Assembly (NCBI GenBank): GCA_050290245.1
Contig: JBNKHH010000057.1
Coordinates: forward strand, 1 to 25,058
Direction of reading: 5' to 3'
Length of the DNA: 25,058 bases
DNA from: JBNKHH01 sp050290245
Lineage (GTDB): Bacteria > Pseudomonadota > Alphaproteobacteria > Rhodobacterales > Rhodobacteraceae
Shown in pieces: positions 20,691 through 25,058 of the stretch; position 1 is the first letter of the stretch, and each line of letters begins with the position of its first letter. Below the pieces are notes generated by a model. The model did not search any database and had not been told where the DNA came from. It was given only the letters and a program-made list of their open reading frames with translations. Made by a program: the position numbers and the translations under genes.

Positions 20691-21733
20691 GTGGGGTTCA
20701 GCAGATCGAGGTGGCCGCTGGCGAGGGCGATCAGCGGCTGGACCGGTGGTTCCGCCGCCGGTTCCCGCACATCCCTCAGGGCCGCATCGAAAAAATGTGC
20801 CGCAAAGGCGAGATCCGCGTCGATGGCGGCCGGGTCAAGACGGCGACGCGCCTGGAGGAAGGGCAGCTTGTGCGCGTCCCGCCCCTGCCGGACAGTGCGG
20901 CACCGGTCGTCGAAAAGCCGAAGGTCAGCGAAGCGGACGCCAAGTTGATCCGGGACGCGGTGATCTGGAAGGACGACTATATCATCGCGCTGAACAAGCC
21001 GCCGGGCCTGCCGACCCAGGGCGGGTCGAAACAGACCCGCCATGTTGACGGGTTGGCCGAGGCGTTGAAATTCGGCTTCGACGAAAAGCCGCGGCTGGTG
21101 CACCGGCTGGACAAGGACACCTCGGGCGTCCTGATCCTGGCGCGGACCCGTGCCATAGCCGGGGCGCTGACCGAGGCGTTCCGGTCGCGCGAGACGCGCA
21201 AGATCTACTGGGCCGCCGTTGCCGGTGTGCCCCAGCCGCGGATGGGCACCGTCAAGTTCGGGTTGGCCAAGGCGCCCGGCCATGGCGCCAAGGGCGAAGG
21301 CGAAAAGATGATGGCCGTGCATCCGCGCGACGTCGAGACGACGCCCGGCGCCAAGCACGCCACGACCGATTACGCCGTGCTGTCAAACCTGGGCACGCGC
21401 GCCAGTTGGGTGGCCTTGGTGCCGGTCACTGGACGCACGCACCAGTTGCGCGCTCATATGGCTGAGCTGGGCCACCCTATCGTCGGCGACGGGAAATACG
21501 GGGGCTCGGGGCAGGAGAACCTGGGCGATGGCTGGGGCGCCCAACTGGGCGGCGAGATCAGCCGCAAACTGCATCTGCACGCCCGCAGCCTGACCCTGAC
21601 ACATCCGGTGACGGGACATCGGCTGACCCTGACCGCGCCCTTGCCGGAACACATGGCCCGGACCTGGAAGTTTCTCGACTGGCACGAGGCCGACGTGCCC
21701 TTCGATCCCTTCGACCCCGAGGAAGAGCTATGA
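20687..21733 (+). CDS. Pseudouridine synthase, RluC/RluD family
   Basis: A 348-residue protein. The N-terminal S4-like RNA-binding domain covers about residues 14-65 (DQRLDRWFRRRFPHIPQGRI). The catalytic RluA-type domain has HRLDKDTSGVLILAR with the nucleophile Asp142, then TGRTHQLRAHMAELGHPIVG. It converts uridines in RNA to pseudouridine. The S4 domain suggests 23S rRNA as target, the class of E. coli RluC or RluD; which of these it matches cannot be decided here. It overlaps crcB and the ATP12-type gene by 4 nt each, which indicates one transcript with coupled translation. Confidence 0.93.
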   Translation: MSGVQQIEVAAGEGDQRLDRWFRRRFPHIPQGRIEKMCRKGEIRVDGGRVKTATRLEEGQLVRVPPLPDSAAPVVEKPKVSEADAKLIRDAVIWKDDYIIALNKPPGLPTQGGSKQTRHVDGLAEALKFGFDEKPRLVHRLDKDTSGVLILARTRAIAGALTEAFRSRETRKIYWAAVAGVPQPRMGTVKFGLAKAPGHGAKGEGEKMMAVHPRDVETTPGAKHATTDYAVLSNLGTRASWVALVPVTGRTHQLRAHMAELGHPIVGDGKYGGSGQENLGDGWGAQLGGEISRKLHLHARSLTLTHPVTGHRLTLTAPLPEHMARTWKFLDWHEADVPFDPFDPEEEL

Positions 21734-22434
21734 GCGAGTGGGCCCTCAAGCGGTTCTGGAAAGAGGTCTCGATCTCGGAAGAGGACGGTGGGTTTGCCGT
21801 GCGTCTAGATCAACGATCCGTGCGTACCCCCGCCAAGCGTGCCCTGGTCCTGCCGACCCGCGCGATCGCGGACCGCGTGGCGGCCGAGTGGGAGGCGCAG
21901 GTCGAAAAGGTCGATCCCGGCACCATGCCGTGGACCCGGTCGGCGAACGCGGCACTGGACAAGGTTGCAACACAGCGCGCGGCCGTGATCGAGCACCTTG
22001 CCAGTTATGCCGGTACCGACCTGTTGTCCTATCGTGCAGAGGGGCCGGACACGCTGATCGCGCGGCAGTGCGAGGTCTGGGACCCGATTCTGGACTGGGT
22101 GCTGCACCGGTTCGACGCAAAAATCGCGGTGACCCAGGGCGTGATGCCCGTGGCCCAGGACCCCGGAGCCATGGAGCGCATCGCGCGGACCATGGAGCCG
22201 ATGAGTGATTTTCAGTTGACCGCGTTCCACGACCTGGTGACCCTGACGGGCTCATTCATGATCGCGCTTCAGGCTGCCCACAAAGCCCAGCCCGCGCCGA
22301 TTCTCTGGGCGGCGTCCAGGGTCGACGAAGACTGGCAAATCGAGCAATGGGGCGTCGATGAACAGGCTTGTGACGAGGCGGAGACCAAAAAAACCGCCTT
22401 TCTTCACGCTACGGAACTTTATCATTCTGCGTGA
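21730..22434 (+). CDS. ATP12-family F1-ATPase assembly chaperone
   Basis: A 234-residue protein, MSEWALKRFWKEVSISEEDG, with the ATP12 segments GGFAVRLDQRSVRTPAKRAL, VAAEWEAQVEKVDPGTMPWT and YAGTDLLSYRAEGPDTLIAR. In mitochondria Atp12 keeps the F1 alpha subunit soluble until the hexamer forms; alphaproteobacteria have the homologue, and it is largely limited to them and mitochondria, which supports the taxonomic assignment. It overlaps the pseudouridine synthase gene by 4 nt. The C-terminal part (DEDWQIEQWGVDEQACDEAE) is also typical. It ends the rarA-crcB block. Confidence 0.94.
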   Translation: MSEWALKRFWKEVSISEEDGGFAVRLDQRSVRTPAKRALVLPTRAIADRVAAEWEAQVEKVDPGTMPWTRSANAALDKVATQRAAVIEHLASYAGTDLLSYRAEGPDTLIARQCEVWDPILDWVLHRFDAKIAVTQGVMPVAQDPGAMERIARTMEPMSDFQLTAFHDLVTLTGSFMIALQAAHKAQPAPILWAASRVDEDWQIEQWGVDEQACDEAETKKTAFLHATELYHSA

Positions 22435-22478
22435 TTTTCAGCATCAAGATCGGTGAAGCGACTGATTTTAAGCACACT

Positions 22479-22496
22479 TTTCAAATCGCTTTGAAA
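22479..22496. promoter_or_regulatory. AT-rich inverted repeat after the ATP12-type gene
   Basis: TTTCAAA (22479-22485), loop TCGC, TTTGAAA (22490-22496). A 7-bp exact stem 45 nt after the stop codon, with no T-run on either side. It may be a weak transcript end or a binding site. Confidence 0.3.
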
Positions 22497-22519
22497 GAGA
22501 CGAAAATTGGCCGGCAGAC

Positions 22520-22535
22520 TTGACCTGTTGGTCAA
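22520..22535. promoter_or_regulatory. Inverted repeat upstream of the amino-acid binding protein gene
   Basis: TTGACC (22520-22525), TGTT, GGTCAA (22530-22535): an exact 6-bp dyad 124 nt before the binding-protein start. The left arm also resembles a -35 element, but no good -10 follows at 17 nt (CCAAAT at 22543). It is a candidate operator for nutrient control of the transporter. Confidence 0.35.
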
Positions 22536-22658
22536 AATGCGCCCAAATTCCGTGCGTTAGGCGGAATAGCCGTCAATAACAAGAAAATTCCGGGGCTGGG
22601 GGTTCATCGGTCCCGAACCATTCCGTCAGAAATGGCGGAGACACAGGAAGAGGTAACT

Positions 22659-23675
22659 ATGAAGAGATCTGTATTTTTAGGTGTGCTCGCCAGTGCGGCA
22701 CTTGTCGGTACCGTGGCAGGCGCGGCGACGCTTGACGACGTCAAAGCGCGCGGCAAACTGAACTGCGGCGTGACCACCGGTGTCCCCGGTTTTGCTGAGC
22801 CTGACGCGAACGGCGTTTGGCAGGGCTTTGACGTGGCCGTGTGCCGCGCCGTCGCTGCGGCCGTTCTGGGCGACTCGACCGCAGTTGAATTCGTTCCTAC
22901 GACTGGCAAGACGCGCTTTACGGCGCTGGCCTCGGGCGAAATCGACATGCTGGCCCGGAACACCACCTGGACATTCAGCCGCGACGTCGATCTCAAGTTC
23001 GAATTCGTCGGCGTGAACTATTATGACGGTCAGGGCTTTATGGTCCCCAAGGAACTGGGTGTGACCTCGGCCAAGGAATTGGACGGCGCGACTGTTTGCA
23101 TCCAGACCGGCACCACGACCGAGCTTAACCTGTCGGACTTCTTCCGCGCCAACAACATCAGCTATGAGCCGGTTCCGATCGAAACCGGTGCGGAGGCTGT
23201 CCAGCAATATGCTGCCGGCGCTTGCGACGCTTACACCACCGACGCGTCGGCCCTGGCTGCCCAGCGTGCGAACTTCGAAGATCCGAAAGCCCACGCCATT
23301 CTGCCCGAGATCATCTCGAAGGAGCCCCTTGGCCCGCTTGTCCGCCACGGTGACAACGAATGGGGCGATATCGTCCGCTGGACGCTGAATGCCCTGATCG
23401 CGGCTGAAGAGCTGGGCGTCACTTCGGTCAACCTAGACGAGATGACCGCTGGTACCGACAACCCGGAAATCAACCGTCTTCTGGGTTCCGAGGGTGACCT
23501 GGGCGGGATGCTGGGTCTGGATGCCGAGTGGGCCAGGCGCGCCATCGGTGTTGCGGGCAACTATGGCGAAGTCTTTGAAAAGAACATCGGTGAATCCACT
23601 CCGATCGGTCTGGCCCGTGGCCTGAACGCGCAGTGGACCGAAGGCGGGCTGCTGTACGCACCGCCGTTCCGGTAA
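22659..23675 (+). CDS. aapJ: Periplasmic amino-acid-binding protein of an Aap/Bzt-type ABC transporter
   Basis: A 338-residue protein with a signal peptide (MKRSVFLGVLASAALVGTVA, cleavage expected near AGAA). The mature part is a family 3 solute-binding protein: LDDVKARGKLNCGVTTGVPG, GFDVAVCRAVAAAVLGD, GEIDMLARNTTWTFSRD. Its length and the motif YAAGACDAYTTDASALAAQR match AapJ/BztA, which bind general L-amino acids or glutamate/glutamine/aspartate; the exact substrate range is not readable. The ATG at 22659 follows GGAAGAGG; an upstream Met at 22632 is rejected because it would precede the signal peptide. A hairpin after the gene probably raises its level relative to the permeases. Confidence 0.95.
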   Translation: MKRSVFLGVLASAALVGTVAGAATLDDVKARGKLNCGVTTGVPGFAEPDANGVWQGFDVAVCRAVAAAVLGDSTAVEFVPTTGKTRFTALASGEIDMLARNTTWTFSRDVDLKFEFVGVNYYDGQGFMVPKELGVTSAKELDGATVCIQTGTTTELNLSDFFRANNISYEPVPIETGAEAVQQYAAGACDAYTTDASALAAQRANFEDPKAHAILPEIISKEPLGPLVRHGDNEWGDIVRWTLNALIAAEELGVTSVNLDEMTAGTDNPEINRLLGSEGDLGGMLGLDAEWARRAIGVAGNYGEVFEKNIGESTPIGLARGLNAQWTEGGLLYAPPFR

Positions 23676-23685
23676 GCAGAACTCC

Positions 23686-23720
23686 AAGAGGGCGCGGAAT
23701 TTCCGCGCCCTCTTCCCTTT
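23686..23720 (+). terminator. Attenuator-type hairpin between binding protein and permease genes
   Basis: A 12-bp stem, AAGAGGGCGCGG (23686-23697) with CCGCGCCCTCTT (23703-23714), loop AATTT, followed by CCCTTT. The T-tract is interrupted, so part of transcription should continue into the permease gene. Such partial terminators behind binding-protein genes give excess binding protein. Confidence 0.75.
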
Positions 23721-23804
23721 CTGCCATGGCAGGAAAAACAAACAAGTGGCGTCGCACCGACAAGAGTGCAGGATTAAGCCACAATAATACGGGGAGCGTC
23801 CTAG

Positions 23805-25031
23805 ATGACGACAATGGACTCTTCGGTGGGGGCACCGAACGAGACGTTCAAGCTAAGCATGCTTTTGAACGACACCCGATACCGCGCACTTACGTTTCAG
23901 TTTATTGCGCTGGTGGCCATTATCGCCACGATGGCCTTTATCGGTGGCAACCTTGTGCGCAACCTGGCTTCGGCCGGATTGAATATCAGTTACGATTTCC
24001 TCGGACAGCAGGCTGGTTACGACATCAACCAGCGTCCGATCCCCTATGAAAGCACCGACAGTCATGGCCGTGCGGCCATGGTCGGCCTGTTGAATACACT
24101 GATCGTAGCCTTTCTTGGATGCGTGACGGCCACGGTGATCGGCGTTGTCGCCGGTGTGCTGCGCCTGTCGCCGAACTGGCTGGTGCGCAAGATCATGTCG
24201 TTTTATGTCGAGATCTTCCGGAACGTGCCGGTGCTGATCTGGATCCTCATCATCTTTTCGGTGATGATCAACGCCACGCCAGCGCCAAGGGCATTCAAGG
24301 GCGAGGATGCCACGGCTTCGATGTGGCTGTTCGACAGCATCGCCGTCACCAACCGCGGGATATTCATGCCCAAGCCGCTCTTTGGCTCGGGATCGCTTTT
24401 CGTCATCCTTGTCTTCCTGGCGTCGATTGCCGGTATCTTTTTCTTCCGCCGTTACGCGCGCGCGCAGCTTTATGACCATGGTCGCCTGGTCAAGACCTTC
24501 TGGCCCAGCGTCGGGTTGTTCTTTATTCCCTTTATTCTTGCCCAGCTTGTCCTCGGCACGCCGATCACGCTGGAATATCCGGAATTGAAGGGCTTCAACT
24601 TCAAAGGCGGCATGACCATCCGCGGATCGCTGATCGCGCTGTGGTTCGCCCTGTCGATCTATACCGGCGCCTTCATCGCCGAGAACGTCCGGGCCGGTAT
24701 CCTGGCGATCTCAAAAGGTCAGACCGAAGCGGCGGCCGCTCTGGGGCTGAGGCCGGGACGGATCATGAACCTCGTGGTCCTGCCGCAGGCGCTCAGGGTC
24801 ATCATCCCGCCGCTGATTTCTCAGTATCTGAACATCACCAAGAACTCGTCCCTCGCAATTGCCGTGGGGTACATGGACATTACCGGCACCCTGGGCGGGA
24901 TCACCCTGCTGCAGACCGGCCGGGCCATCGAGGCGGTGCTGTTGTTGATGATGTTCTACCTGATCATCTCGCTGTCGATCTCGTTCTTCATGAACATCTA
25001 CAACAATTCCATGAAGCTGAAGGAGCGCTGA
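23805..25031 (+). CDS. aapQ: Amino-acid ABC transporter permease, AapQ/BztB type
   Basis: A 408-residue inner-membrane permease. About eight hydrophobic segments are seen, including FQFIALVAIIATMAFIGGNL and LFVILVFLASIAGIFFF. The C-terminal EAA loop, NVRAGILAISKGQTEAAAAL followed by GLRPGRIMNLVVLPQALRVI, contacts the ATPase. The large periplasmic insertion between the first helix and the transporter core and the overall length of about 400 residues are typical of AapQ/BztB, compared with about 220 for simple permeases. The start at 23805 is preceded by GGGGAG; an ATG at 23814 is an alternative. The next gene begins one base after its stop. Confidence 0.94.
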   Translation: MTTMDSSVGAPNETFKLSMLLNDTRYRALTFQFIALVAIIATMAFIGGNLVRNLASAGLNISYDFLGQQAGYDINQRPIPYESTDSHGRAAMVGLLNTLIVAFLGCVTATVIGVVAGVLRLSPNWLVRKIMSFYVEIFRNVPVLIWILIIFSVMINATPAPRAFKGEDATASMWLFDSIAVTNRGIFMPKPLFGSGSLFVILVFLASIAGIFFFRRYARAQLYDHGRLVKTFWPSVGLFFIPFILAQLVLGTPITLEYPELKGFNFKGGMTIRGSLIALWFALSIYTGAFIAENVRAGILAISKGQTEAAAALGLRPGRIMNLVVLPQALRVIIPPLISQYLNITKNSSLAIAVGYMDITGTLGGITLLQTGRAIEAVLLLMMFYLIISLSISFFMNIYNNSMKLKER

Positions 25032-25032
25032 G

Positions 25033-25058
25033 ATGTCGGATACACACGCACATTCCGT
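25033..25058 (+). CDS. aapM: Start of the second amino-acid ABC permease (AapM/BztC type), truncated
   Basis: Only the first eight complete codons are in the window: MSDTHAHS. The ATG lies one base after the aapQ stop and AAGGAGCG within the end of aapQ gives a ribosome-binding site. Identity is inferred from the fixed order aapJ-aapQ-aapM-aapP; the sequence itself is too short to prove it. Confidence 0.7.

Noticed and set aside
22505..22525. Possible sigma54 promoter (TGGCCGG...TTGA) before the amino-acid transporter
   Set aside because: The spacing between the GG and the expected GC is off by one and the GC is missing, so it does not meet the -24/-12 rule.

Overview
This window is from an alphaproteobacterium, almost certainly a Rhodobacterales (Roseobacter-group) bacterium. 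The evidence is the high G+C content, an F1-ATPase chaperone of the ATP12 family, an Aap/Bzt amino-acid ABC transporter, a LuxR/LuxI pair of the roseobacter kind, and intergenic palindromes of a type I recall from this family. No database search was possible; all assignments rest on recognised protein motifs and gene order.

Positions 1-17262 hold the S10-spc-alpha ribosomal protein supercluster, from the end of rplW to rplQ. The gene order is canonical but the cluster is interrupted four times: (1) 822 bp between rplW and rplB with an intrinsic terminator, palindromic repeats and a possible frameshifted small membrane protein gene; (2) about 2.3 kb between rplP and rpmC with a terminator, an antisense LysR regulator, a small unknown gene and a 2-oxoglutarate/Fe(II) oxygenase; (3) about 1.1 kb between rpmD and rplO with a terminator and a degenerate prepilin-peptidase-like membrane protein; (4) about 0.85 kb between adk and rpsM with an antisense sulfotransferase, followed by a good sigma70-type promoter for the rpsM-rpsK-rpoA-rplQ block. 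The usual single transcript is therefore probably several units. Several spacers carry hairpins that could be leaders or attenuators.

A strong terminator follows rplQ at 17237-17262. A quorum-sensing module comes next: a LuxR-type regulator and a LuxI-type acyl-homoserine-lactone synthase, both with the family's key residues. A lux-box-like palindrome overlaps the -10 of the putative luxR promoter, and the luxI ribosome-binding site can be masked by a leader hairpin. A small opposite-strand ORF may lie between rplQ and luxR.

Positions 18965-22434 form a tight housekeeping block: rarA (replication-fork ATPase), crcB (fluoride channel), an RluC/RluD-type pseudouridine synthase and an ATP12-family chaperone. 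The last three overlap by 4 nt. The window ends with the start of an amino-acid ABC transporter operon: a periplasmic binding protein, a hairpin attenuator, the first permease, and the first codons of the second permease.

Most of the window is conserved core genome. The most interesting parts are the interruptions of the ribosomal operons, the oxygenase next to rplP, and the quorum-sensing control region. I did not find a clear-cut new multi-gene system.
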